DNA from: an uncultured Nitrospiraceae bacterium
GTDB lineage: Bacteria > Nitrospirota > Thermodesulfovibrionia > Thermodesulfovibrionales > Dissulfurispiraceae
DNA length: 64,000 bases
Direction of reading: 5' to 3'
Assembly: GCA_903822005.1 (NCBI GenBank)
Contig: CAIJNL010000036.1
Coordinates: forward strand, 95,535-159,534
A program made the translations under genes and the position numbers. This document shows, one piece after another, positions 25,085 through 33,837 of this stretch. A model generated the notes under the pieces. The model ran no database searches and was not told the DNA's origin. It saw only the letters and a list, made by a program, of their open reading frames with translations. The first letter of the stretch is position 1, and each line of letters begins with the position of its first letter.

Positions 25085-26839
25085 ATGAGACGAACGTTCA
25101 TTACATGCCTCGTCTTTGCCCTGAGTATCGGTGCTGCTTTAATGCTGCCGTCGATATCAGTCGCAAAAGACCTGGGACAGGAGTGGGAAGTAATTAATCC
25201 CGCCGGCGTGATCCAGATCAAGCAGGAGCAGCTCGCTCCGCGGCTGACCACTCTGGAGGGAAAGACCATCGTGCTTCGTTGGAACGGCAAACACAATGGC
25301 GACAACTTTCTTAACAGGATTGCGGAACTTCTAAAGGAAAGAATTCCGAGTGCAAAGGTAATCAAGCTGTACGAAGTCGACAAGTCTACAATCAGGCAGA
25401 GCGGGTCAGTGGATGTAGCGGCCCAGATCGCGCAGGTGATAAAGGGATTGAAGGCCGATATTGTTATCGCGGCCCAGACCGATTGAGGGTCCTGTACTTC
25501 ATGGCTGGTGGTCGACCAGTCCCAGGTTGAAAAAGTCGGAATACCCACGGTAACAGCTTCATCCGATCAATTTGTAGGGTTAGCGAGAAGCACGGTAAAG
25601 AGCCTTGGCCTTCCTGACATGGCTTTCGTTGAAGTGGAGCATCCTCTCGGCATGATACCTCTGGATGAGATCCGGGCAAAGGCCGATATGGCATTCCCGA
25701 AGATCGTGCAGATGGCGACCCAGTGGAAGCCGAATTTGACGGCCATACAAAAGATCACGCCTGCTTATCCGGCAGAGAGGATTAGGTTCAAGGGCACCTA
25801 TGACGCACTCAACAAGATGTTTTATGACAAGGGGTTGTCTATCGGATTGCCTGTAATACCTCCTACGCCCGAGAAGGTGGCAGATATGCTCAAGGGCACT
25901 ACCCGCAAGCCTGGCGAGATAGTCTGGGCAGTACCGCCAAGAATGGGGCAGCTTACGGTCGAGCTTGTCGCGGCTTATGGAGTAATGGCAGGCTGCAAAC
26001 CAGAGCATATGCCTTTGCTGCTTGCAGTAGTCAAGGCCCTGAGCCATCCTGATTATGACTGGAGGGGCAGTACCTCCACTACAGCTCCGACAAACCCGGT
26101 GATAATAATCAACGGACCGATACTTGATGAACTTGGTATAGGATATTCCACCGGCGCGCTCGGCGGAGAAATGCCTGTGAATATCGCAGTCGGATATTTC
26201 ATCAATCTTGTCGGCGATATCATCGGAGGATCGGTTCCTCCTGTGAATGACAAGAGCACTCTCGGAAGCCGTGCCGACCTGGTAGCAATCGTCATCGGCG
26301 AAAACGAGAAGGCGAACCCATGGAAGCAGTCCTATGCAGTAGAGCAGGGGTTCAAACCGACAGATAATGTTGTTACCGCATATTCTTCGTATATGGGGAG
26401 CAATAATATTGATCACAGCAGCGTAAAGAGCACGCATCTGTTGAATACGATAGCGGCCGGCATCGCAGGCGCCGGAAGCGGTATCACAAGCTGCCTCACC
26501 CGGATGGACAAGGGCTATGCCTCCACTAACAAGGTAAAATTCGTATTCGTATTTTTCGGTCCTGAACATGCCGACACCGTTTACAGGGATTTCAAGACAA
26601 AGAAAGAGACTTCTGAATACCTTGTGAAAAAAACGGCGCTGCCGTTCTGGATGTATGCGCCCGATATCTGCATTCCTCCGAAAGAGTTCGGTCCGTATGA
26701 TGAGAACACCCTTATTCCGCGCTTCACCGCCGCTGAGCAGGTACGTATAATTGTGACCGGTGGTCCCGGGAAACAGTCCCAGATCTGGCCTACCTTCACA
26801 ACGGTGGCAAGGCCTGTTTCGGTGCTTGTAGAAAAGTAA
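25085..26839 (+). CDS. Exported UGSC-family selenoprotein, read through TGA as selenocysteine
   Basis: A 584-residue reading frame interrupted only by TGA at codon 134 (25484-25486). Around it the protein reads TD-U-GSCTSW, the U-G-S-C motif that names the family; homologues have Cys or Sec there. Residues 1-27 are a signal peptide (ending SISVA-KD), which I would not expect for this family. The UGSC domain spans about 35-205. A second domain (about 210-584) has YGVMAGCKPEHMPLLLAVVKAL and NGPILDELGIGYSTGALGG. U-x-x-C suggests thiol/selenol redox chemistry, but the function is unknown. The two parts are in one frame and homology continues across the TGA, so a pseudogene is unlikely. AAGGAG precedes the ATG. 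Confidence 0.85.
25487..25526 (+). promoter_or_regulatory. Bacterial SECIS-like hairpin
   Basis: Directly 3' of the TGA. The stem GGCTGGT (25503-25509) pairs with ACCAGTC (25515-25521), with one G-U. The apical loop is GGTCG, containing the GGU typical of SelB-recognised elements, 23 bases after the TGA. A lower stem CCTG (25491-25494) with CAGG (25523-25526) extends it. Confidence 0.75.
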
Positions 26840-26860
26840 ACTCAGAGCTGGTTAACAAAT

Positions 26861-26897
26861 AAAAAGGGGGAGCCTTTGCGGTTCCCCCTTTTTTTGT
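26861..26897. terminator. Bidirectional intrinsic terminator
   Basis: AAAAAGGGGGA pairs with TCCCCCTTTTTTT around an 11-base loop. It serves the UGSC gene on the plus strand and the convergent MFS gene on the minus strand. Confidence 0.85.
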
Positions 26898-26915
26898 GAT
26901 GACCTGTCTGTATTC

Positions 26916-28142
26916 TTATTTTGCTTTGCTTGTCTCCATCGGTTTAAGCTGGGGGACGATGAACAGCATCGCCATGGCGGCAATGACCAGCATGACGCCG
27001 CCCGACAGCAGTGCCAGCTGAAAACTGCCGGTGAATTTCACTATGAACCCTGTAATCGCAGGTGAGAATATGCCTGCAATCGCGCCCGCTGTATTCATGA
27101 TCCCGCCTAATGAGCCTGCAAGCTTAGGCGGTGCCAGTTCTGTCATGATTGCCCAGATCAGGCTGCCTGCACCTGACTCGGCTGCTATCGAAAATGTAAG
27201 AAGGCCTATTGCGATTATCGGATCATCGATAAAGCCGACACCCATAACCGAGGCCGCGCAGAGCTGGAGCCCGATGATTACCGACTTTCTTGCAGCGGTC
27301 ACGCTCATGCCGCTTTTCAAAAGCCTGTCTGAAAGCCAGCCGATAAAGGGCTGCGCAATGAAGGCCGCCATCCATGGCAGCGAGGCATAAATTCCCATCT
27401 TGATGATCGAAAACCCGCGCTCCATAACGAGATATGCGGGGACCCAGGTCAGGAACATGTACAAAAGATAGTCCTGGAAAAATTTGGTGACGATCAGGCC
27501 GACAGTCGCGCGGTTGGTTATGATCTCTTTCCAGGGGATGGCAACTTTTTCTTTGGTTTTTGTTGCGTGTGCAGCTTCAGACTTGTCATTAAAACCGTAA
27601 TACCAGAGAACGCACCAGAGCAGACTGCCGAAACCGGTGATGAAGAAAGCATTCTGCCAGCCCACGGTCTGGATCAGGAACGCCATGAGCACAGGAGTGA
27701 CTGCCATACCGAGACGAACACCAGACCAGATTACTCCTACTGCTATCCCTCTTTTTTCCGACGGGATATTGCCTGCCACGACCTTGGCGATTACCGGAAA
27801 GGCCGCGGCTTCACCTATGCCGACACCTATGCGGGCCACGAGCAGGCCATAGAAGCTTCTCGCAAATCCTGTAACTGCCGAGAAGATGGACCAGACCGCC
27901 ACTGACCAGCCAAGAACGGTCTTGGAACCGAACTTGTCGGCAAGGCCTCCGGCAGGCACGTTCAGCAGCGCGTAGGGCCAGAAAAAAGCCGAAAGCACTA
28001 TGCCCATTGTCGCGGGGTCGAGCTGAAGGTCCTTGATAATGATCGGCGCGGCGACCGAAAGGCTTGCGCGGTCAAGAGCATTGATGAAAGTTCCAAAGGT
28101 GAGCAAAAAGATGATCCACCACCTGTACTTTTTTTCGTTCAT
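26916..28142 (-). CDS. MFS transporter (fourth in the locus)
   Basis: 408 residues with 12 predicted membrane segments. ALDRASLSVAAPIIIKDLQLDPATMG after helix 1 relates it to the ACS/phthalate-permease type, but it is distant from the three paralogues upstream. ATG 28142 has GGAGGG upstream. It converges on the UGSC gene and shares its terminator. A palindrome at 28178-28195 may control it. Likely imports an organic anion; substrate unknown. Confidence 0.86.
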   Translation of the reverse strand: MNEKKYRWWIIFLLTFGTFINALDRASLSVAAPIIIKDLQLDPATMGIVLSAFFWPYALLNVPAGGLADKFGSKTVLGWSVAVWSIFSAVTGFARSFYGLLVARIGVGIGEAAAFPVIAKVVAGNIPSEKRGIAVGVIWSGVRLGMAVTPVLMAFLIQTVGWQNAFFITGFGSLLWCVLWYYGFNDKSEAAHATKTKEKVAIPWKEIITNRATVGLIVTKFFQDYLLYMFLTWVPAYLVMERGFSIIKMGIYASLPWMAAFIAQPFIGWLSDRLLKSGMSVTAARKSVIIGLQLCAASVMGVGFIDDPIIAIGLLTFSIAAESGAGSLIWAIMTELAPPKLAGSLGGIMNTAGAIAGIFSPAITGFIVKFTGSFQLALLSGGVMLVIAAMAMLFIVPQLKPMETSKAK

Positions 28143-28177
28143 TCAGACCCTCCAGGTGAAAATTAGTTACTGCCCTT

Positions 28178-28195
28178 AAACTGACACTTCAGTTT
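28178..28195. promoter_or_regulatory. Palindrome upstream of the minus-strand MFS gene
   Basis: AAACTGA-CACT-TCAGTTT, a 7-4-7 dyad 36 bases upstream of the MFS start. Candidate operator; it is unlike the TGTATACA sites. The rest of the 196-bp gap 28143-28338 shows nothing else I can support. Confidence 0.35.
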
Positions 28196-28338
28196 TTTGC
28201 TATAAATAAATTGTAACAGATATGGAGTAATTTTTCCCTGATAAAATAAGGGGTTCTGCGCAGCAGAATGCCAAGGCTTTATCAATGCTATACAGGGGCG
28301 GGAGCGCTGAAACCGGGAAGGGCGGATATGATATTTAC

Positions 28339-29565
28339 TCAGTCCTTCTCCGGCGCATCTGTTTTCGCCGGCAGGCATTTTTCTTCATTATGGCGGTCAC
28401 TTGAGATCTCGACAGCAATGGCGGCGGCCTGCTCGACAGGCATGCCATCGGCCCGGCGCTCATACTCTTCTTTACCCAGATCGTCGCGTACCTTAGTCTC
28501 CAGATCTTCTGCCTGTTCCTGATGCCCCGGCAAGTCGACGCGCAGTTCCTCTATGAGCATCAGCACTACCGCCGCTACCGGAAGGGCGAGCAGCGCCCCC
28601 GGGATGCCCAATAAAACAGTCCCCGCCAAAAGCGAGAAAAGTATTACTGATGACGGAAGGCGCAGCGCGCGTCCATAAACTCTGGGAACGATCACCTGGT
28701 TCTCGAGTATTTTGTAGACGAGCATCAGAACTAGCACTACAATAGTGACAACGGGGCCGCTTGAGAGAGAGGCCGCCACCGCTGCCGCCATCGCAAGCAC
28801 GGCGCCGATGTAGGGCAGGACATCCGCAATGCCCGCGAACACCGCAATGGCCAAAGCATTAGAAACGCCGCAGGCCATGAGGAGAAAGAAGACGAACATG
28901 GCCATAAAAACAGAGGTGATCAGCTGCCCGAGCATGTAACCGCCGACTATGGTTCCCAGTTTCAGCATTACACGGGAAAGAAGGATGTGGTGTGACCTGG
29001 GCACAAGCAGGAAAAGGCCTCCACGCAGCCGGTCCCGGTCAATCATGATGTACAGGGCGAGGAAAACCGAACTCATTGTATAGGTGAAAATCTCGATGAA
29101 GCGGCGGGATATCTCGATGGCATCCTTGGCCTCAAACGTAACAAGATATCCCGAGGGAAGTTCTCGAAGCAGTTCCGCCAGATATCTGGTCAGGTGGGAG
29201 CCTGCCAGCCAGTTTGCCACGCGTGCCCTCAGGGCGGGTTCTCTGTCCAGAAGGTCAGTCGCCTGACCTATCAGGGTTGGAATGGTCATTGTTATGAGGA
29301 GAATGGTGATAACCACAAGCCCGGTGAAAAGGATCGCGATGCCCAGGCCCCTGCGCATGCGCCGGTCTTCAAGCCACTTGACAGTGGGGCTTACGGTGCC
29401 GACAATGACGAGGGCCGCCCCGAGTACAAGAATCACCGGTAATAGACGGTTCAGCACCCACATGCCGGATATGAGGAGTACCAATATTATAATGGTGGCA
29501 GGAGAAGGCTCGATACGGATCACGCGGGGCCGATCATCCATCCAGGCCTCGTGCGCCGGCTGCAT
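28339..29565 (-). CDS. AI-2E family (PerM/YdiK-type) membrane permease
   Basis: 408 residues with about eight membrane segments. The family core is visible: VSPTVKWLEDRRMRRGLGIAI near the N terminus, GQLITSVFMAMF, then IADVLPYIGAVLA and ILENQVIVPRVYGRALRLPSSVILFSLLAGTVLLGIPGALLALPVAA. A charged cytoplasmic tail of about 60 residues follows. The family exports small molecules or works as a Na+/H+ antiporter in some bacteria, so the AI-2 label is only a family name. It follows an MFS gene by 57 bases on the same strand. ATG 29541 is an alternative start. Confidence 0.85.
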   Translation of the reverse strand: MQPAHEAWMDDRPRVIRIEPSPATIIILVLLISGMWVLNRLLPVILVLGAALVIVGTVSPTVKWLEDRRMRRGLGIAILFTGLVVITILLITMTIPTLIGQATDLLDREPALRARVANWLAGSHLTRYLAELLRELPSGYLVTFEAKDAIEISRRFIEIFTYTMSSVFLALYIMIDRDRLRGGLFLLVPRSHHILLSRVMLKLGTIVGGYMLGQLITSVFMAMFVFFLLMACGVSNALAIAVFAGIADVLPYIGAVLAMAAAVAASLSSGPVVTIVVLVLMLVYKILENQVIVPRVYGRALRLPSSVILFSLLAGTVLLGIPGALLALPVAAVVLMLIEELRVDLPGHQEQAEDLETKVRDDLGKEEYERRADGMPVEQAAAIAVEISSDRHNEEKCLPAKTDAPEKD

Positions 29566-29622
29566 TACGACAGTTCATATTCACAGTATACCACCGAGTT
29601 GTATCACTTGGAAGTGGCAGTA

Positions 29623-30843
29623 CTATTTTCTGACAACCCGCCACCAGAATATGGCTGACAGAGGCACTATGGCCATAATCGCAGATGCCGTGCTCATAAG
29701 ACCAAACCCGCCGACAGCGTAGATTACGCCGCTGCCCACCTGGCTGGCAGCAGAGGCAAGGTTCAGAAGCAGGTCATTGAATCCCTGTGTTTTGGCCCTC
29801 TCTTTTGGTGACAGCTGGTCAGCAAGCAGCGTGGACCCGGCAACATAGGCAAAATTCCAGCCCAGGCCGAGGAGAAAGAGCGCGATCACAAGCGGCACCA
29901 GGTTCACTGAAGGCGCGGCAATGAGGCATGAGATGATCATGACCGATGATCCGAGAATAATTACCGGCAGCCGGCCCCAGCGGTCTGTCATCCTTCCGGA
30001 GACAAGAGAAAACGCATACATTCCCAGGGCGTGGGCGGAGATGACAAAAGATACACCTGAAAGCGAATGCTCGTGCATCTTCATGTGAACAGAGGTGATT
30101 GACATGGGCACCATCATGACCATCTGGGCGAAGACCATGGTGACCATGGCCACAATGACACCGGGCTGCCGCACGATATCCGAAAGAGGGCGGGTTTCCT
30201 GCACTGGGGCCGATTCCTTATTGAGCGCGCTGAGTTCCCTTCCGATGTCGCGGGGCTCGGGTTTCAGGCCGGAGAGTATCAGGATAGCAGCCAGTACCAG
30301 CACTACGAATCCGACCCCGTACGGGCCTGCCAGTTCAGGCAATCCGGCTAACAGTGCCAGCTGTCCCATAGGGCCGACCAGGAGAGGACCGACTATGGCA
30401 CCCACCGTGCTTCCCAATACTACCTTGGAGATGGCCCGTCCGCGTTTTTCGGGTAAATGGACTTCCGCCGCAATAAAGCGGCCGAGATCAACAGCAGACC
30501 TGGCCATTCCAACCATGACGAGACCGGCAAGGAAGAATAGGAAGGAGCGCTCAACCACCGCGGCTATGGCGATTATTGATCCGAGCACGCCGATTATCTG
30601 ACCGAGGGCGAGGCCCCACCGCCGGCCGATCCGCTCAAAGCTGAATCCCCAAACCATTGCGCCGCCGGCCTGGCCCAATACGTAGAGGGCGCCGGGCACG
30701 CCAGCCATTGCTGTCTGACCTGTCAGGTCAACGCCAACCAGGGCATTTACAGTAAAGGCCGCAATAAATCCGGCTGAACTGAGGCTCTGGGACAAAAACA
30801 GAACCGCCGTGATCTTTTTTGCTATGCGGTCGTAATCTCTCAA
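29623..30843 (-). CDS. MFS transporter, drug or metabolite exporter-like
   Basis: 406 residues with 12 predicted membrane segments. It includes GFSFERIGRRWGLALGQIIG in the loop 2-3 region (the MFS motif A position) and the half-repeat equivalent SGRMTDRWGRLPVIILGS. It is unlike the ACS paralogues at 16-22 kb. The order metallopeptidase, MFS, AI-2E permease with short gaps suggests an operon. Substrate unknown; efflux is as likely as uptake. Confidence 0.82.
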   Translation of the reverse strand: MRDYDRIAKKITAVLFLSQSLSSAGFIAAFTVNALVGVDLTGQTAMAGVPGALYVLGQAGGAMVWGFSFERIGRRWGLALGQIIGVLGSIIAIAAVVERSFLFFLAGLVMVGMARSAVDLGRFIAAEVHLPEKRGRAISKVVLGSTVGAIVGPLLVGPMGQLALLAGLPELAGPYGVGFVVLVLAAILILSGLKPEPRDIGRELSALNKESAPVQETRPLSDIVRQPGVIVAMVTMVFAQMVMMVPMSITSVHMKMHEHSLSGVSFVISAHALGMYAFSLVSGRMTDRWGRLPVIILGSSVMIISCLIAAPSVNLVPLVIALFLLGLGWNFAYVAGSTLLADQLSPKERAKTQGFNDLLLNLASAASQVGSGVIYAVGGFGLMSTASAIMAIVPLSAIFWWRVVRK

Positions 30844-30874
30844 TTATTTTTTATCGTATTATTTTTCACAAAAG

Positions 30875-31801
30875 TCACTTGGCCCCATTTTCACCCTGCT
30901 TCTGGTAGACGGTGAAGGTATCGCAGGCCTTATGATCTCCGGTCTCAAATCCGCGTTTGAACCAGTAAACCCGGTGAGCAGAACTCCCGTGGGTAAAGGA
31001 GTCAGGCACCACATAACCCTGTGTGCGCTTCTGTATGCGGTCGTCCCCGATGGCACTGGCCGCGTTCAGCCCTTTTTCAATATCGCCCGGCTCAAGGATA
31101 TGACGGCTCATATCAGCGCGCTTGGCCCAGACTCCGGCAAAACAGTCTGCCTGCAATTCCAGCATCACCGACATTCTGTTTTTTTGGGCCGGATTTGCCT
31201 GCTGGAATTTAACTGTCTTCTGCATAATGCCAAGCAGAGTTTGCACATGATGCCCCACCTCATGGGCGATTACATAGGCCCGGGCAAATTCCCCCGTAAT
31301 ACCAAGCTTTCGCTGCATGTCCGCAAAAAAACTAAGATCAAGGTAGACCTTCCGGTCCCCGGGGCAATAAAACGGGCCCATAGCCGAAGAGGTCATTCCG
31401 CAGGCTGACTGAACACCTCTCGAAAAAAGAACCAGCTTTGGCGGCTGATAAGTCTGTCCCATCTGTTTGAAGGTCTCGCCCCAGACATCTTCCGTGCTTG
31501 CCAGAATCACCGAGACAAACTTGCGCTGCTCAGACGCAGCCGGCGCCGGACCGCCCTGTTGGGGAGCAGGAGCTGTGCGTGTTTGCTGAGTCTGTGTTTG
31601 TGTTGAAGATACCTGCTCCAAAATAGTTGTAGGATCGACACCAAATAACATTCCCACCAATACGATCGCAACCAGGCCCAGTCCTCCTATGCCCCCAATC
31701 TTGGCGCCTGAGGGGAAGGACATGCCGCCGCCTCCTCCACTACTGCCACTGTCACCGCGGTCTTCTACATTGTCGCTTTCCCGTTCATCTTTCCAACGCA
31801 T
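30875..31801 (-). CDS. YpfJ-type neutral zinc metallopeptidase
   Basis: 308 residues. A Gly/Ser-rich acidic N terminus is followed by one membrane segment (about residues 35-53), so the catalytic domain is anchored in the membrane. The zinc motif HEVGHHVQTLLG (about 182-193) and downstream ELQADCFAGVWA supply the two His and one Glu ligands, with the catalytic Glu in HExxH. The segment MTSSAMGPFYCPGDRKVYLDLSFF is characteristic of this family. Substrate and role are unknown; it is widely conserved. First gene of the putative three-gene operon. Confidence 0.9.
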   Translation of the reverse strand: MRWKDERESDNVEDRGDSGSSGGGGGMSFPSGAKIGGIGGLGLVAIVLVGMLFGVDPTTILEQVSSTQTQTQQTRTAPAPQQGGPAPAASEQRKFVSVILASTEDVWGETFKQMGQTYQPPKLVLFSRGVQSACGMTSSAMGPFYCPGDRKVYLDLSFFADMQRKLGITGEFARAYVIAHEVGHHVQTLLGIMQKTVKFQQANPAQKNRMSVMLELQADCFAGVWAKRADMSRHILEPGDIEKGLNAASAIGDDRIQKRTQGYVVPDSFTHGSSAHRVYWFKRGFETGDHKACDTFTVYQKQGENGAK

Positions 31802-31904
31802 TATCCTGTCCTTTCATACTGGCTGGTTTAGGCTTCCTGAAATACTATATAGACCTTTAACGCATTCCATCTGCTGATAATTCTGCACGTTTCAGGTATA
31901 TTCA

Positions 31905-31962
31905 AAAGAAAAGGGCGTTTCTGAAATGTGAAATCTTCCGCATAACATCCACGCCCCTTCTT
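31905..31962 (-). terminator. Terminator of the YidB-like gene
   Basis: On the minus strand GGGGCGT pairs with ACGCCC across a loop of about 30 bases and runs into TTTTCTTTT, 20 to 75 bases after the YidB-like stop. The rest of the 181-bp gap 31802-31982 shows nothing else clear. Confidence 0.55.
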
Positions 31963-31982
31963 ATGACTATTAATCCTTATGC

Positions 31983-32390
31983 CTAAAGCTTGTTCTTCAG
32001 CGCTTCCAGTGCCGCTGTCAGACTTTCGTTGTCCGGCATGCTGCCATCCGGAGTCAAATGGCTGACTATATCGGGCAATATCTTCGAAAGCCCCTGTGCC
32101 GCTTCTTCCGGGGATATGCCGATTTTCTCAGCAATCTCCCTTACCTTGTCCGAACCGAGCGCATTGCTTATTTCGTCGGCGGAGATCGGCAAATTCCCGC
32201 CTGTGCTGATCCACGACTCCACAACCTGACCAAGGCCGTTCTCTGAAAATGTCTTGAGAAGCCCGCCCAGGCCGCCGCTCTCATTATTGCCAATCATTTT
32301 CAGGGCCATTTCAGTCAGCTGGCTCTTTCCGCCGCCACCTTCAGTAAGCTTTCCTATCAGGTTTCCTGCCAGCTCATCAAGTAATCCCAT
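31983..32390 (-). CDS. YidB-like (DUF937 family) protein
   Basis: 135 residues. The family opening MGLLDELAGNLIGKL is followed by a Gly-rich middle (SGGLGGLLKTFSENGLGQVVESWISTGGNLPIS). A helical C terminus has DKVREIAEKIGISPEEAAQGLSKILPDIVSHLTPDG. Members are small helical proteins of unknown function, some implicated in envelope homeostasis. No signal peptide. GGAGGAG lies just upstream of the start. It is followed by its own terminator and preceded by the ComEA-like gene. Confidence 0.85.
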   Translation of the reverse strand: MGLLDELAGNLIGKLTEGGGGKSQLTEMALKMIGNNESGGLGGLLKTFSENGLGQVVESWISTGGNLPISADEISNALGSDKVREIAEKIGISPEEAAQGLSKILPDIVSHLTPDGSMPDNESLTAALEALKNKL

Positions 32391-32444
32391 TTTCTCCTCC
32401 TCAGTCCGGCCCTGCGCTGACTGCGCCCCTGGGCGGCAGTCAGA

Positions 32445-33203
32445 TTAGTTAACTGTTATGTTGTCCTTGATTTTATCAAAGGTTTTCTGCTTTATGCCCT
32501 TCACCTTCATGACGTCTTCAGGCTTGCTATAGGGCCTGCCTGCAATGATAGCCTTGGCCTTTACCGGGCCTATCTCGGGCAGCAGCTCGATGTCAGCCTG
32601 GCTTGCGCTGTTAAGGTTGACCTTCTGGCCAGGTGCGAGCTTGGCCTTTGTTTCTTTCTTGCCTTCTTTGTCCTTCTTTACTTCTTTGCTTTTTTCAGGG
32701 GCCTTTGCATCGGCCTTTGGAGCTGAAGTAGTTACTGAGGCAGGTGCAGTAGCAGGCGCCGCGCCTACAGTAACCTGGGGCTTCAGTGTCTCAATGTCCT
32801 TTTTCGAAAGGCCGGACTTCGAAAGCTCGTCAACAGATTTATACGGACGGTTTGCGATTATCTTCTTGGCCTTGGCAGCGCCGATGCCCTTAAGGGCCTC
32901 CAGTTCCTTTTGTGAAGCACTGTTAAGATCTACCGGGCCGGCGTTTTTCTTGGCCTCAGACTTGGCGGCCTTATCTTTTTTTGTGTCCTTTTTTTCGTCC
33001 TTTTTATCTTTCTTGTCTTTCTTATCCTTCTCGTCTTTTTTGTCTTTTTTGTCCTTGTCTTTTTTGTCCTTCTTGTCCTTTGCCTCCGTTTTCTTCACAT
33101 CATCCTTGACCGCATCATCTTTGGTTGCTGCAAAGCCCGAGAAAACAAAGCAAAATGACACCAGCAATGAAATAAAAATACACAAAAATCTCTTCCTGTT
33201 CAT
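32445..33203 (-). CDS. ComEA-like exported protein with two helix-hairpin-helix domains and a Lys/Asp-rich linker
   Basis: 252 residues. A signal peptide (MNRKRFLCIFISLLVSFCF, cleavage near GFAA) is followed by about 60 residues made almost only of Lys, Asp and Glu (KKDKKDEKD-like repeats). The first ComEA-type HhH domain has VDLNSASQKELEALKGIGAAKAKKIIANRPY. An Ala/Pro/Lys-rich linker and a second HhH domain with VNLNSASQADIELLPEIGPVKAKAIIAGRPY follow. ComEA proteins bind double-stranded DNA during uptake; here that role is only inferred. ATG 33203 has GGAGGGGG upstream; the frame is open 11 codons earlier. A long antisense frame over this gene is a low-complexity artefact. Confidence 0.85.
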   Translation of the reverse strand: MNRKRFLCIFISLLVSFCFVFSGFAATKDDAVKDDVKKTEAKDKKDKKDKDKKDKKDEKDKKDKKDKKDEKKDTKKDKAAKSEAKKNAGPVDLNSASQKELEALKGIGAAKAKKIIANRPYKSVDELSKSGLSKKDIETLKPQVTVGAAPATAPASVTTSAPKADAKAPEKSKEVKKDKEGKKETKAKLAPGQKVNLNSASQADIELLPEIGPVKAKAIIAGRPYSKPEDVMKVKGIKQKTFDKIKDNITVN

Positions 33204-33431
33204 GCAAACCCCCTCCAGGCATAAGATATCCCGCACTCGGGATGGCTGATTTTGATCAGTATAACATAATACTGTGTCCCTATTTCCATCACCCTCATCC
33301 GCATCTTAAAGCACCTTTTGAACTCCGCGAACGGAAGCAACGGCTCTGCCCGCAATCAGCACTTGACACAGGATAAGATTCGAGTTAGAGTGTATAAGAT
33401 GTTTAATTTTAATCCGGGGAGGATAGGCTCT

Positions 33432-33716
33432 ATGAAGAAGTTAATCGTGATACTTTGCATCATCGCTTTTTCCGCAACAGTGGCATTCGCAATCGATTCT
33501 TATCAGGTAACGGGCACTGTAACAGATGTAAAGGCAGATAAAATTACTGTAAAGAAGGGGAAGGAAAACTTTGAGATAGCTAAAGATGCTGCGACCCCGA
33601 CCAAGGGCGATGTGAAGGTCGGCTCAAAGGTTACCGTTAAATATACAATGAAGGCAACCGGTATTGAAGGAAAAGAAGAGACCAAGAAAAAAGAAGAAAC
33701 CAAGAAAAAGAAATAG
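33432..33716 (+). CDS. Small exported protein with a Lys/Glu-rich tail
   Basis: 94 residues. A signal peptide (MKKLIVILCIIAFSATVAFA) is followed by about 50 residues of beta-type sequence, YQVTGTVTDVKADKITVKKGKENFEI and GDVKVGSKVTVKYTMKA. This looks like the small OB-like beta-barrel seen in DUF5666-type periplasmic proteins. It ends with a KEETKKK tail. Function unknown. ATG 33432 is chosen over 33318 because it has GGGAGGA upstream and starts the signal peptide. A terminator follows directly. Confidence 0.75.
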   Translation: MKKLIVILCIIAFSATVAFAIDSYQVTGTVTDVKADKITVKKGKENFEIAKDAATPTKGDVKVGSKVTVKYTMKATGIEGKEETKKKEETKKKK

Positions 33717-33745
33717 GTACTGATATAATCATTAGAGTACGAAAA

Positions 33746-33770
33746 GGCGGCCCAGGCCGCCTTTTTTTTT
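33746..33770 (+). terminator. Intrinsic terminator
   Basis: GGCGGCC (33746-33752) pairs with GGCCGCC (33755-33761), followed by nine T. It closes the small exported protein gene. Confidence 0.85.
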
Positions 33771-33837
33771 AGGGTTCTTTCCTTGTCTGTTAAAGGTGCG
33801 AAATTTACGTATGATCAGCTCTGGTTTTAGGGTTTTT

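Noticed and set aside
25484..25507. TGA at 25484 as a nonsense mutation splitting a pseudogene, with a separate gene starting at 25508
   Set aside because: The TGA falls exactly at the Sec position of the UGSC motif, the frame continues with family sequence, a SECIS-like hairpin follows, and there is no ribosome binding site for an independent start.
32545..33249. 234-residue plus-strand ORF rich in Ser, Phe and Leu
   Set aside because: It is the antisense of the Lys/Asp-repeat ComEA-like gene. Its composition simply mirrors AAG/GAC codons, and it lacks a ribosome binding site.
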